In this document: positions 9,302 through 17,184 of the stretch, in pieces
Layout: each line of letters opens with the position of its first letter
How positions within the stretch are numbered: the first letter of the stretch is position 1
DNA from: Oceanibaculum nanhaiense
GTDB taxonomy: Bacteria; Pseudomonadota; Alphaproteobacteria; Oceanibaculales; Oceanibaculaceae
Direction: 5' to 3'
NCBI RefSeq assembly: GCF_002148795.1
Contig: NZ_MPOB01000002.1
Coordinates: 310,001-374,000 of the forward strand
DNA length: 64,000 nucleotides
The notes under the pieces: generated by a model
Database searches by the model: none
Seen by the model: the letters and a program-made list of their open reading frames with translations, nothing else
Told to the model about the DNA's origin: nothing
Program-made: the position numbers and the translations under genes

Positions 9302-10096
9302 TCACACCGCCACCGGGGCCTTGATGTGCGGGTGGGCCTGGTAGTTCTCCAGCGTGAAATCCTCATAGACGAAGTCGAACAGGCTGCCGACATCCGGGTT
9401 CAGCCGCATGGTGGGCAGCGGATAGGGCGTGCGGGTCAGCTGCAGATCGGCCTGTTCCACATGGTTGGCATAGAGATGCGCGTCGCCGAAGCTGTGGATG
9501 AATTCGCCCGGCTTCAGACCGGTCACCTGCGCCACCATCAGCGTCAGCAGCGCGTAGGAGGCGATGTTGAATGGCACGCCCAGGAAGATGTCGGCGGAAC
9601 GCTGGTAGAGCTGGCAGGACAGTTTGCCGTCCGCCACATAGAACTGGAACAGGCAATGGCAGGGTGGCAGCGCCATGCGGCCGACATCGGCGACGTTCCA
9701 GGCGCTGACGATCAGGCGGCGGGAATCTGGGTTGGTCCTGATCTGCTCGATGAGCTGGCCGATCTGGTCGATGCTGCCGCCATCCGGTGTCGGCCAGGAG
9801 CGCCACTGATGGCCATAGACCGGCCCCAGCTCGCCCTTCTCATCGGCCCAGTCGTCCCAGATCGACACGCCGTTGCGCTTTAGATAGGCGATGTTGGTGT
9901 CGCCCTGCAGGAACCACAGCAGCTCGTGGATGATCGACTTCACATGCAGCTTCTTGGTGGTGACCAGCGGGAAGCCCTCGGCCAGGTCGAAGCGCATCTG
10001 GTAGCCGAACACGCTGTAGGTGCCGGTGCCGGTGCGGTCGGCCTTGTAGGTGCCGGTCTGGCGGACATGGCGCAGGAGATCGAGATAGGCTTGCAT
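9302..10096 (-). CDS. thyA: Thymidylate synthase
   Basis: Makes dTMP from dUMP using methylene-tetrahydrofolate. The 264-residue protein is the short, E. coli-like form. It has the N-terminal phosphate-binding [16 protein letters not shown], the catalytic Cys146 in [12 protein letters not shown], the dUMP-binding [18 protein letters not shown], and the HLYANHVEQ segment. The end PVAV is the usual ThyA C-terminus that closes over the active site. The brnT promoter begins just downstream of its stop, so the gene ends its own transcript or reads into brn. Confidence 0.97.
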   Translation of the reverse strand: MQAYLDLLRHVRQTGTYKADRTGTGTYSVFGYQMRFDLAEGFPLVTTKKLHVKSIIHELLWFLQGDTNIAYLKRNGVSIWDDWADEKGELGPVYGHQWRSWPTPDGGSIDQIGQLIEQIRTNPDSRRLIVSAWNVADVGRMALPPCHCLFQFYVADGKLSCQLYQRSADIFLGVPFNIASYALLTLMVAQVTGLKPGEFIHSFGDAHLYANHVEQADLQLTRTPYPLPTMRLNPDVGSLFDFVYEDFTLENYQAHPHIKAPVAV

Positions 10097-10311
10097 GGCA
10101 GTGTCTTGGGCGGTGTCTTGCGTGTTGCGGATCGGCGAACGCTATATCTTGTGGTGGAGCCTATCACAGCCCCAACAAAAAGTAAGTGCTAACCCCTTTC
10201 GTTCCGCCCCTGGAATACCTATTATCTAGGCGTCGGGAAACCGGCTATGGGGATAAACCTTTCGTGGAATAAGCATTACGGACCCGGGGGCGGTACCCGG
10301 CGCCTCCACCA

Positions 10312-10361
10312 GTTTCTAAGATGCGCCCGTTTGTAACACAGGCAAGCCGGCGCATCCCTCT
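10312..10361 (+). other. Intervening segment of the tmRNA precursor
   Basis: Fifty bases between the CCA end of the acceptor piece and the 5' GGGGGCG of the coding piece. In permuted tmRNAs this segment is removed, leaving two RNAs held by pairing. It contains GATGCGCC / GGCGCATC (10320-10327 and 10349-10356), an 8-bp hairpin stem that could present the processing sites. Confidence 0.75.
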
Positions 10362-10446
10362 GGGGGCGAAATAGGATCGACGTGTGTAGTAAAGACGTAA
10401 GTTTCTCCCGGCATGGTACCACCGTTATCGGGCCAAGCTAGTAGTT

Positions 10447-10485
10447 GCGAATGACAACTCCAAGCAGGTCGCCCTCGCCGCCTAA
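10447..10485 (+). other. tmRNA proteolysis-tag reading frame
   Basis: Twelve codons and TAA encode ANDNSKQVALAA. The first codon GCG follows GTAGTT, the normal resume-codon context, and the trapped ribosome adds one Ala before it. The A-N-D-N start is the SspB-binding end and the terminal VALAA is the ClpX/ClpA-recognised end. It is not an independent gene. Confidence 0.92.
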
Positions 10486-10686
10486 GTGCGGTTCTGGGTA
10501 ACCACCCTTAAGTCCTTATCTTGCTAAGGTAGGGCGCGGTTCGGAGGGCACCGGGCAACAGAAGCCCTCCACTTACTTTCGTTGCCGCATGGCCCCATTC
10601 CCGATCTTGGTGCCGAGCGTGCTGGCCGCAATCCGCCGGCCGGCCCTTTCGGGCAGGCGGGCGATACAACCGGGCGATATCGACAG

Positions 10687-11247
10687 GTGCAGGATCAGTT
10701 GAGATACGACAGGCTGGTTGAGGAGGCGCTGCGCAGCGTCGTCCGGACCGCGCTGACAGAGGCCGCGACCAACGGCCTGCCGGGCGATCATCATTTTTAC
10801 ATCACCTTCAAGACGCATCTGGCCGGCGTGGATATTCCCGCCTTTCTGCGCCAGAAGTACGAGGACGAGATGACCATCGTCCTGCAGCACCAATATTGGG
10901 GGCTGAAGGTGATGGAGGAGCGCTTCGAGGTGCTGCTCAGCTTCAACGATGTGCATGAGAAGCTGTCGATCCCGTTTGCCGCCATCACCGGTTTCGTCGA
11001 TCCGTCGGTGAAGTTCGGCCTGCAGTTCCAGGTGGCGACTGACGCCGAGCAACAGCCGAGCGCGCCGGAAGGCGTCGCCGCTTTCACGCCTGCTGGCACA
11101 CACGCTGGTGCCCCCGCTGGCACACCCGCCGGGACGCCAAATGGGCGGGCCGAGGGCGATGCGCCGGATGATGCCGAGGCTGCCGCTTCCGCCGAGACGG
11201 AGAATGGCGCCAACGTGGTGACGCTGGATAAATTCCGCAAGAAATAG
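10687..11247 (+). CDS. sspB: SspB-type ClpXP adaptor
   Basis: Adaptor that binds ssrA-tagged proteins and delivers them to ClpXP. From the GTG at 10687 the protein is 186 residues; the longer frame from TTG 10582 would begin right at the tmRNA end and adds unrelated sequence. The alphaproteobacterial SspB core is clear: LRYDRLVEEALRSVVRTAL, DHHFYITFKTHLAGVDIP, DEMTIVLQHQYWGLKV and VDPSVKFGLQF. The linker (about 120-170) is Ala/Thr/Pro/Gly-rich with short repeats (AGAPAGTPAGTP). The end NVVTLDKFRKK is the ClpX-binding tail. Its position about 100 bases after ssrA places the tag and its adaptor together. Confidence 0.93.
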   Translation: MQDQLRYDRLVEEALRSVVRTALTEAATNGLPGDHHFYITFKTHLAGVDIPAFLRQKYEDEMTIVLQHQYWGLKVMEERFEVLLSFNDVHEKLSIPFAAITGFVDPSVKFGLQFQVATDAEQQPSAPEGVAAFTPAGTHAGAPAGTPAGTPNGRAEGDAPDDAEAAASAETENGANVVTLDKFRKK

Positions 11248-11281
11248 CCGGCGCCGTTCCTACGGAGTTCCGGCGCAGTTC

Positions 11282-13321
11282 CTACTGGGCTGCAACCGCC
11301 TGGTCGGCCAGCCTGCCGGTCAGTTCCTGCAGATGATCGAAGCGCTGGCTATAGCTGCCCACGCCAAGCGTCGCCGAGCGCAGCTCGATGATGAGGTCGT
11401 GGATTTCCGCCTGCGGCATGAAGCACTGCACCTCGTCCCAGCCCGGCCAGCCGGCGCGCGAATCATAGCCCAGAATCTGCCCGCGCCGCCCGGTGATGAG
11501 GCGCTGCACCTTTGAAGTGAACTCGTTCGGCACCGCAATGGCGACCGCCAGGATCGGCTCCAGCAGCACCGGATCGCATTTCGCCATGCCCTCCGCCATC
11601 GCCTGCCGCGCCGCCAGCTTGAAGGCCATGTCTGAACTGTCCACGCTGTGGAACTGGCCGTCCTGCAGCGTCACCTGGAAATCGACCACCGGATAGCCCA
11701 GCGGCCCATGCGGCATGAACTCGCGCACCCCTTCCTCGACCGAGGGGATGTACTGGCGCGGAATGGCGCCGCCGACGATCTTGTCCACGAACTGGAAGCC
11801 CGATCCGCGCGGCAGCGGCTGGATGGCGATCTTCACGTCGGCGAACTGGCCATGGCCGCCGCTCTGCTTCTTGTGCCGCGCATGCTGTTCGGTCTTGCGG
11901 CGGATGGTTTCCTTGTAGGGTACCTGCGGGCGGGCCAGCGTCACTTCCAGATTATACTTGCTCTTCAGCCGGTCGGCGGCGATCTGCAGATGGATGTCGC
12001 CCTGGCCGGACAGCAGCAGCTCGCCGGTATCCGCGTCATGCCGGGTGGTCAGCGACAGGTCTTCCTCCACCAGCTTCGCGAGCGCGCCCGACAGCTTCAC
12101 CTCGTCATTACGGTTGGCGGCGTGCAGCGCCATGGCATAGACCGGGGCCAGCGGTTCCGGCCAGGCCGGGTCGTCGGTCATCCTGTCGGCCGGGGTCAAA
12201 GCGTCGCCGGTGGCGACCGGCTCCATCTTGCCCATCGCCACCACATCGCCGGGGCCGGCTTCGGATATCTTCGCGAGGTTCGATCCCAGCAGATGATAGA
12301 GGCCGCTGATGCGCGCCTGGCCGTGCGGGCCGGTCAGCATCTGCCCGTCCTTCACGCCACCGCGCCAGATCCGGGCCAGCGACAGCTTGCCGGTATGAGC
12401 AAGGTGCAGCGTCTTGAACACCTGCAGCAGCGGTTCGCCCTCCGGCGGGATCGCCTTGCGCCCGGCGGTATGGGCCGCGTCCGACACTTCGTGCCGCAGC
12501 GCCTTCAGCAGGCGGTGGACGCCGTGATTCTTCTCCGCCGCACCGAGAAACACCGGCACGATCAGGTCGGATTGCAGATCCTTCGCCAGCGTGCGGTAGA
12601 TGTCGTTGGTTTCCGGCACCATGTCTTCCAGCAGCTGTTCCAGCAGCCCATCGTCGAAATCGGCCAGTGCCTCCAGCATTTCGCCGCGCGCCTCCTGCTC
12701 GCGCGGGCGGGACTCGTCGGGAATCTGGATCAGGTCGGACGGCTGGCCCGGCTTGTAGCGGTAGGCCCGCTCGCTCGCCAAATCGACATAGCCGGTCACG
12801 CGCTCGCCCTCGCGGATCGGCACCTGGCGCAGCACCAGCGGCCGCCGGGAATGCGCCTGCAGGGCCGCCAGCAACTCGCGCACCCGGCCCACCGCCTCGT
12901 CCATGCGGTTCACGAACAGCAGGTGCGGGATATCCTCGTCATCCAGATATTTCAGGATCGGCGCGACAGTCAGCGCGCGTGCCGGGTCGGCCTCGCACAC
13001 CACCACCGCGACATCGGCCACCTGCAGCGCGTTGCGGTAATCCTGCGCGAATTCGATGGAGCCGGGGCAGTCCACGAACACCCAGGCTTCGTCCATATAG
13101 CGGGCATGCGCGATGTTGGGTTCGACGCTCATCTGCCGGGCGCGCGCCTCGGGCGAGGCGTCGCCGGTGCTGTTGCCATCCTTCACGCTGCCCTGCCGGG
13201 GGATGGCGCCGCAGGCGGAGAGCAGGCTTTCCAGCAGGGACGTCTTGCCGCTGAGATAAGGGCCCACCAGCACGGCGCAGCGCGGCGTGTCGATGGGCGT
13301 GCGCTCGGTTCTTGCGTTCAT
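11282..13321 (-). CDS. EF-G-like translational GTPase (paralog of FusA)
   Basis: A 679-residue protein with the whole EF-G domain plan but with changed GTPase motifs. The ATG at 13321 has an excellent RBS (GGGAGGTG). G1 is GPYLSGKT (20-27) instead of AHIDAGKT, G3 is DCPG (84-87) instead of DTPG, and G4 is NRMD (138-141) instead of NKCD. Domain IV (from about 450: RPQVPYKETIRRKTE, then GHGQFADVKI) is present, ending with the domain V repeat. These proteins are common in alphaproteobacteria beside a genuine EF-G; their role is not established. It is not part of a ribosomal operon here. A function as the main elongation factor is unlikely. Confidence 0.9.
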   Translation of the reverse strand: MNARTERTPIDTPRCAVLVGPYLSGKTSLLESLLSACGAIPRQGSVKDGNSTGDASPEARARQMSVEPNIAHARYMDEAWVFVDCPGSIEFAQDYRNALQVADVAVVVCEADPARALTVAPILKYLDDEDIPHLLFVNRMDEAVGRVRELLAALQAHSRRPLVLRQVPIREGERVTGYVDLASERAYRYKPGQPSDLIQIPDESRPREQEARGEMLEALADFDDGLLEQLLEDMVPETNDIYRTLAKDLQSDLIVPVFLGAAEKNHGVHRLLKALRHEVSDAAHTAGRKAIPPEGEPLLQVFKTLHLAHTGKLSLARIWRGGVKDGQMLTGPHGQARISGLYHLLGSNLAKISEAGPGDVVAMGKMEPVATGDALTPADRMTDDPAWPEPLAPVYAMALHAANRNDEVKLSGALAKLVEEDLSLTTRHDADTGELLLSGQGDIHLQIAADRLKSKYNLEVTLARPQVPYKETIRRKTEQHARHKKQSGGHGQFADVKIAIQPLPRGSGFQFVDKIVGGAIPRQYIPSVEEGVREFMPHGPLGYPVVDFQVTLQDGQFHSVDSSDMAFKLAARQAMAEGMAKCDPVLLEPILAVAIAVPNEFTSKVQRLITGRRGQILGYDSRAGWPGWDEVQCFMPQAEIHDLIIELRSATLGVGSYSQRFDHLQELTGRLADQAVAAQ

Positions 13322-13480
13322 GGCCACCTCCCTTGGCAGATGCTTCCTTGGCAAATGCAGGCGGCCCGCTGTCTCCGCTATCCCGGGGCGCCCCGGATGA
13401 TGCGGAGCGGGGACGCTTCTTATGCAGCGTCCATGTCAGCAGGCCGGGGGAGGGGATGCAAGAAAGAAAATAAGAAAAAT

Positions 13481-14341
13481 CTAATTAGACGATAGCCGGG
13501 CAAGGCAGGCGGCCAGCCCCTCGCGGTAGGTCGGGCAGGCGAGGCTGATGCCGAGGTCGCGCTTGATCCGGTCGTTGCGGACGCGCTTGGATTCCGAATA
13601 GAAGGCGCGCCCCATTGCACCGAGATCGGCCTGCTCCAGCGGGATTTCCGGCGGTGGTTCGACGCCCAGCAGGCGGCTGGCCTCCAGCACGACATCGGAT
13701 GATGCGGCCGGCTCGTCATCCGCCAGATTGTAGATCGCCCCCGGCGCGGGCCGGGCCATCGAGGCGGCCAGTACCTGGGCGATATCCTCGACATGGATGC
13801 GGTTGAAGACCTGCCCCGGCTTTACGATACGCTTCGCCGTGCCGGCACGCAGCTGGTCGATGGCGCTGCGTCCCGGCCCGTAGATGCCGGACAGGCGGAA
13901 GATGTGCAGCGGCAGACCCAGCGCCTGCCACTCGGCCTCCGCCGTCACCCGCGTCTTGCCGGACGGGGTGGAGGGGTTGAGCGGGCTGTCCTCATCCACC
14001 CAGGCGCCACCGGTGTCGCCATAGACCCCGGTGGTCGAGAGGTAGCCGACCCAGGCAAGGTCAGGCAGCACCCTCAGCGCGTCGCCATGCGCGGCCACCA
14101 CCGGGTCGTGGCCGTCGCGCGGCGGCACCGAGGACAGGATATGGGTGACACCCGCCAGCGCCATGCCGGCATCCGGCAGCGGGAAGGGATATGCCGTGAT
14201 GCCGCGCGCCTGCATTGCCGCGCGCTTGGCGTCATCGCGGGCGGTGCCGGCGATCTTCCAGCCCTGCGGCAGCAGCTTCGCGGCGAGCCATTCGGCTGAA
14301 TAGCCGAAGCCGAAGCAGAACAGGAAGCTGGGCCTTGTCAT
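13481..14341 (-). CDS. SDR-family NAD(P)-dependent epimerase/dehydratase-like protein
   Basis: A 286-residue extended-SDR protein. The Rossmann motif is modified to CFGFGYSAEWLA near residue 9, the active-site region reads LSTTGVYGDTGG, and the usual Tyr-x-x-x-Lys is replaced by a region around SGKTRVTAEAEW, so catalysis may be lost or altered. The stretch FRLSGIYGPGRSAIDQLRAG and FNRIHVEDIAQVL is typical of the YeeZ-type subgroup. It begins immediately after the stop of the upstream cupin gene, so the two are translationally coupled. Substrate unknown. Confidence 0.85.
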   Translation of the reverse strand: MTRPSFLFCFGFGYSAEWLAAKLLPQGWKIAGTARDDAKRAAMQARGITAYPFPLPDAGMALAGVTHILSSVPPRDGHDPVVAAHGDALRVLPDLAWVGYLSTTGVYGDTGGAWVDEDSPLNPSTPSGKTRVTAEAEWQALGLPLHIFRLSGIYGPGRSAIDQLRAGTAKRIVKPGQVFNRIHVEDIAQVLAASMARPAPGAIYNLADDEPAASSDVVLEASRLLGVEPPPEIPLEQADLGAMGRAFYSESKRVRNDRIKRDLGISLACPTYREGLAACLARLSSN

Positions 14342-14791
14342 CTATCGGCCCGACGGCCGCGGAAGCGGCCGCCAGTCCGGCGGCGCCATCTCGAAGCCGG
14401 CAAAGTCGAAGGCCGGCGCCACGGTACAGGCGACCAGCGTCCAGTGCCCCAGGCTCTCAGCGGTCTGCCAGCAGTTCGGCGGCACCACGAGGTGCGGGCG
14501 GTGGCCGGCCAGCACATCATTGCCCAGATGATGCGCCTCGGCATCGTGGCCGTTCGGCGACAGCGTCAGCACCAGCGGCGCACCGGCCTGGAAATGCCAG
14601 ATTTCGGTGGCGTCGGTGACGCGGTGCCAGGCCGAGAACTCGCCGGCCTTCAGCAGATAGTGGATGCAGGTCAGGGCGCCGCGCGAGCCGTCCGCGGGGT
14701 TGTCGCGGAAGGTCTCGCGGAAATAGCCGCCCTCCGGATGGGGCTCCAGCCCCAGATGCCGGATGATGGCGTCGGCGTCGCGATCCTGCAT
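14342..14791 (-). CDS. Cupin_5 (DUF985) family protein
   Basis: A 149-residue single-cupin protein. The opening LGLEPHPEGGYFRETFRD, then SAWHRVTDATEIWHFQAG and LVVPPNCWQTAESLGHWTL, match the cupin_5 family, found in bacteria and plants with no firm function. The His/Glu pattern HRV...EIWHF suggests a metal site. Its TAG stop abuts the ATG of the SDR gene, and it follows a GST gene on the same strand, so the three may form an operon. Confidence 0.9.
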   Translation of the reverse strand: MQDRDADAIIRHLGLEPHPEGGYFRETFRDNPADGSRGALTCIHYLLKAGEFSAWHRVTDATEIWHFQAGAPLVLTLSPNGHDAEAHHLGNDVLAGHRPHLVVPPNCWQTAESLGHWTLVACTVAPAFDFAGFEMAPPDWRPLPRPSGR

Positions 14792-14803
14792 CCTTATCTC
14801 CCC

Positions 14804-15415
14804 TTACTGCGGCGGGACGGTCGCCTGCATGGACGGGCGGGCGGCAAAGCCCTCATACCATTTGGCGAGCTTCGGACGGGAGCCGCGCCAGTTATCGTCG
14901 GCAAAGCGGAAATCCATATAGCCCAGCGCGCAGCCGACCGCGATCTGGCCGATGGTGATCGGGCCGTCCAGATCGGCGGCCTCCTTCTCCAGCATGTCCA
15001 GCGCGCTCGCGACCTTGCCCTTCTGGCCGGCGAGCCAGGCATCCCAGCGCAGCTCCTGCGGCCGCATGAAGCCCTCATAGCGCGCCAGCAGTGCCGCATC
15101 CAGCAGCCCGTCAGCGATGGCGTGCTGGCGCAGTGCCACCCAGCGTGCCTTGCCCTTGGCCGGGTAGAATTTCCCGCCGGCATGTTCGGCATCGAGATAT
15201 TCGCAGATCACCGGCGAATCGAAGAGCGTCATGCCATCGTCGGTGGTTAGCGCCGGCACCTTGCCGATGGGATTGTCGGCATAGAGCGATTCGTTGCGCT
15301 CGATCGGGCTGGCGGCAGTCTTGTCCTTCTCGATCTTGCCGTCGATGCCGGCCTCGATGGCCAGCACCATGACCTTGCGCACATAGGGCGAGGTGGTGGA
15401 ATAACGCAGCTTCAT
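14804..15415 (-). CDS. Glutathione S-transferase family protein
   Basis: A 203-residue two-domain GST. The ATG at 15415 follows GGAGGAG; in-frame sequence further upstream overlaps gloB and is not coding. The thioredoxin-like N-terminus begins MKLRYSTTSPYVRKVMVLA, with Ser at the catalytic position and the cis-Pro of NPIGKVPAL, then DSPVICEYLD for glutathione binding. The all-helical C-terminal domain includes ITIGQIAVGCALGYMDFRF, whose usual Asp N-cap is replaced. It sits 25 bases after gloB, another glutathione-dependent enzyme. The substrate cannot be predicted. Confidence 0.92.
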   Translation of the reverse strand: MKLRYSTTSPYVRKVMVLAIEAGIDGKIEKDKTAASPIERNESLYADNPIGKVPALTTDDGMTLFDSPVICEYLDAEHAGGKFYPAKGKARWVALRQHAIADGLLDAALLARYEGFMRPQELRWDAWLAGQKGKVASALDMLEKEAADLDGPITIGQIAVGCALGYMDFRFADDNWRGSRPKLAKWYEGFAARPSMQATVPPQ

Positions 15416-15440
15416 GGGGACTCCTCCTGGGTGATGTTCG

Positions 15441-16211
15441 TTAGAAATTATCTTTACGCTTCCTGACCTCGGCGAACACGGAAACCGGGTCCGCCCCGGC
15501 AAGGCCGACGGCAGCGGCCACGCCCGTGTCGTCGGCGCGCAGGAACGGGTTGGTCGCAACCTCCTCGCCGAGCAGCGAGGGCACGGTCGGCTGGCCTGCC
15601 GCGCGCAGCCGGTCGATCTCTGCCGCGCGTGCCTTTAAATTCGCGTTCTTCGGATCGACGGTCAGCGCGAAACGGGCGTTGGACTGGGTGTATTCATGCG
15701 CGCAATAGACAAGCGTATCGGCGGGCAAGGTCCGGAACTTGCCAAGCGAGGCCCACATCTGCGCGGGCGTGCCCTCGAACAGCCGGCCGCAGCCGAGTGC
15801 GAACAGCGTGTCGCCGCAGAATAGCGCCTTGCTGTCGGCGAAGTGATAGGCGATATGGCCGCGCGTGTGGCCCGGCACGTCGAACACCAGCGCCTCCTCC
15901 CCGCCGAAGCGGTAGCGGTCGCCCTCGCCGACCTCGACATCGATGCCGGGGATGCGCGCGGCATCGGCGCGCGGCCCGACGATGGTGCAGCCGGTCGCCT
16001 GTTTCAGCGCCAGATTGCCGCCGGTATGGTCGGCATGGTGATGGGTGTTCAGGATGTGCGTCAGCCGCCAGCCCTTCTGCTCCAGCGCCGCCAGCACCGG
16101 CGGCGCCAAGGCGGGATCGACCACGGCGGTCTCGCCGGTCGCGGCGGCATGGACGAGATAGACGTAATTGTCGCTGAGGACTGGAATCTGGTGAACGATC
16201 AGTTGCGCCAT
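15441..16211 (-). CDS. gloB: Hydroxyacylglutathione hydrolase (glyoxalase II)
   Basis: Hydrolyses S-lactoylglutathione to lactate and glutathione in methylglyoxal detoxification. With the ATG at 16211 (RBS GGGAGGGAG) it is 256 residues. The metallo-beta-lactamase motif THHHADHTGGN, then the ligands in DVPGHTRGHIAYH, FCGDTLFALGCGRLFEG and CAHEYTQSNARFA are all intact. The C-terminal glutathione-binding domain ends with NPFLRADD and VFAEVRKRKDNF, as in typical GloB. A methyltransferase gene lies divergently upstream, a pairing common in alphaproteobacteria. Confidence 0.96.
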   Translation of the reverse strand: MAQLIVHQIPVLSDNYVYLVHAAATGETAVVDPALAPPVLAALEQKGWRLTHILNTHHHADHTGGNLALKQATGCTIVGPRADAARIPGIDVEVGEGDRYRFGGEEALVFDVPGHTRGHIAYHFADSKALFCGDTLFALGCGRLFEGTPAQMWASLGKFRTLPADTLVYCAHEYTQSNARFALTVDPKNANLKARAAEIDRLRAAGQPTVPSLLGEEVATNPFLRADDTGVAAAVGLAGADPVSVFAEVRKRKDNF

Positions 16212-16346
16212 CGCTGTCTCCCTCCCCATATCCGGTTTGTGTTAACGTTTATGGGGCGGGACAGTAGCACCCGCTCCGCCGCGCGCCAACGTCCAGCAGG
16301 GCATGGCAGCCAAGGGGTGGGCAGATAAAGACAGGACGAAGCGGTC

Positions 16347-17114
16347 ATGTATGACGATGTCGTCGATCTGCGCGATTTCTACGCCAGCAGCCTGGGCCAG
16401 ATGGCGCGCCGGATGCTGCGCCGGCAGATGCGTCAGATATGGCCGGATGTGCGCGGCCAGTCCTTCCTCGGCATTGGCTACACGCTGCCCTATCTGCGTC
16501 CGTTCCGGGAGGAGGCCTCGCGCACCATCGCCCTGATGCCGGCCGGGCAGGGCATCATGCACTGGCCGCGCGAGGGGCCCAACGTCACCCTGCTGGCCGA
16601 TGAGGCTGATCTGCCGCTGCCCGATGCCTCGATGGACCGGGTGCTGCTGGTGCATGCGCTGGAAAGCACGGAGCATCTGCGCGGGCTGATGGACGAAATC
16701 TGGCGGGTGATGGCCGGCAACGGGCGGCTGCTGGTGGTCGCGCCGCACCGCCGCAGCCTGTGGTCGATGCGTGACAGCACGCCGTTCGGCCATGGCCAGC
16801 CCTACAGCGCCGGGCAGATCCAGAAGCTGCTGCGCGACTGCCGCTTCACGCCCATCGAGCGGGCGCATGCGCTGTTCGCGCCGCCGCTGCGCTCGCGCTT
16901 GCTGCTGCGCTCCTCGGCCAGCTTCGAGCGGATCGGCCAGCGCTGGTTTCCGCATCTGGGCGGGGTGGTGATGGTGGAGGCGGCCAAGCAGGTCTATGCC
17001 ACCACTGGCCGGCGCGAGCCGGCGCGCCGCCGGCTGCTGATCCCGATGCCCAGGCCCGCCCCGCAGGGCATCCCCGCCGGCGCGCGGGTGCTGCGCGATA
17101 TGGGCGAGGGATAG
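16347..17114 (+). CDS. Class I SAM-dependent methyltransferase-like protein
   Basis: A 255-residue protein of the methyltransferase_11 type. The SAM-binding loop is weak (SFLGIGYTLPYLRPF instead of a clear Glu-x-Gly-x-Gly-x-Gly), but the post-I acidic region and motif DASMDRVLLVHALESTEHL followed by EIWRVMAGNGRLLVVAPHR are typical. The C-terminal part is basic and may contact a membrane or nucleic acid. It is divergent from gloB with 135 bases between. The substrate is unknown; activity is likely but not certain because of the altered glycine loop. Confidence 0.85.
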   Translation: MYDDVVDLRDFYASSLGQMARRMLRRQMRQIWPDVRGQSFLGIGYTLPYLRPFREEASRTIALMPAGQGIMHWPREGPNVTLLADEADLPLPDASMDRVLLVHALESTEHLRGLMDEIWRVMAGNGRLLVVAPHRRSLWSMRDSTPFGHGQPYSAGQIQKLLRDCRFTPIERAHALFAPPLRSRLLLRSSASFERIGQRWFPHLGGVVMVEAAKQVYATTGRREPARRRLLIPMPRPAPQGIPAGARVLRDMGEG

Positions 17115-17137
17115 GGCAAGGGTGAGGGACAAAAGAA

Positions 17138-17164
17138 AACCCTCTCCCGCAAGGGGAGAGGGTT
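17138..17164. terminator. Bidirectional terminator between methyltransferase and pntB
   Basis: Hairpin AACCCTCTCCC / GGGAGAGGGTT (17138-17148 and 17154-17164) with a 5-base loop, A-rich on the left flank and moderately AT on the right. It separates two convergent genes. Confidence 0.75.
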
Positions 17165-17184
17165 AGAAATAGAGGGCGGATGCC

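Larger units (their letters stand above)
10179..10580 (+). ncRNA. ssrA: Circularly permuted two-piece tmRNA (ssrA)
   Basis: Gene for the tRNA/mRNA hybrid that rescues stalled ribosomes and tags the unfinished protein. The order is permuted: the acceptor 3' part comes first. CGCCTCC (10301-10307) then A and CCA (10309-10311) form the 3' end; GGGGGCG (10362-10368) is the matching 5' strand. They make a 7-bp acceptor stem with the G3-U70 wobble that marks tRNA-Ala-like RNAs. The T arm (CCGGG/CCCGG) lies at about 10283-10300. The tag frame is at 10447-10485. Pseudoknot-type stems surround it, for example CCCG/CGGG at about 10407-10432 and GGAGGGC/GCCCTCC at 10543-10570. The termini AAAGTAAGTG (10179-10188) and CACTTACTTT (10570-10579) are perfectly complementary, so they mark the likely limits of the precursor. 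Confidence 0.93.

Noticed and set aside
10582-10686. Longer sspB start at TTG 10582
   Set aside because: It begins at the very end of the tmRNA gene; the GTG at 10687 gives the normal SspB N-terminus.
11648-13495. 615-codon open frame on the plus strand
   Set aside because: It lies opposite the EF-G-like gene, whose domain motifs are clear; the plus frame is an Arg/His/Gln-rich shadow of a GC-rich gene.
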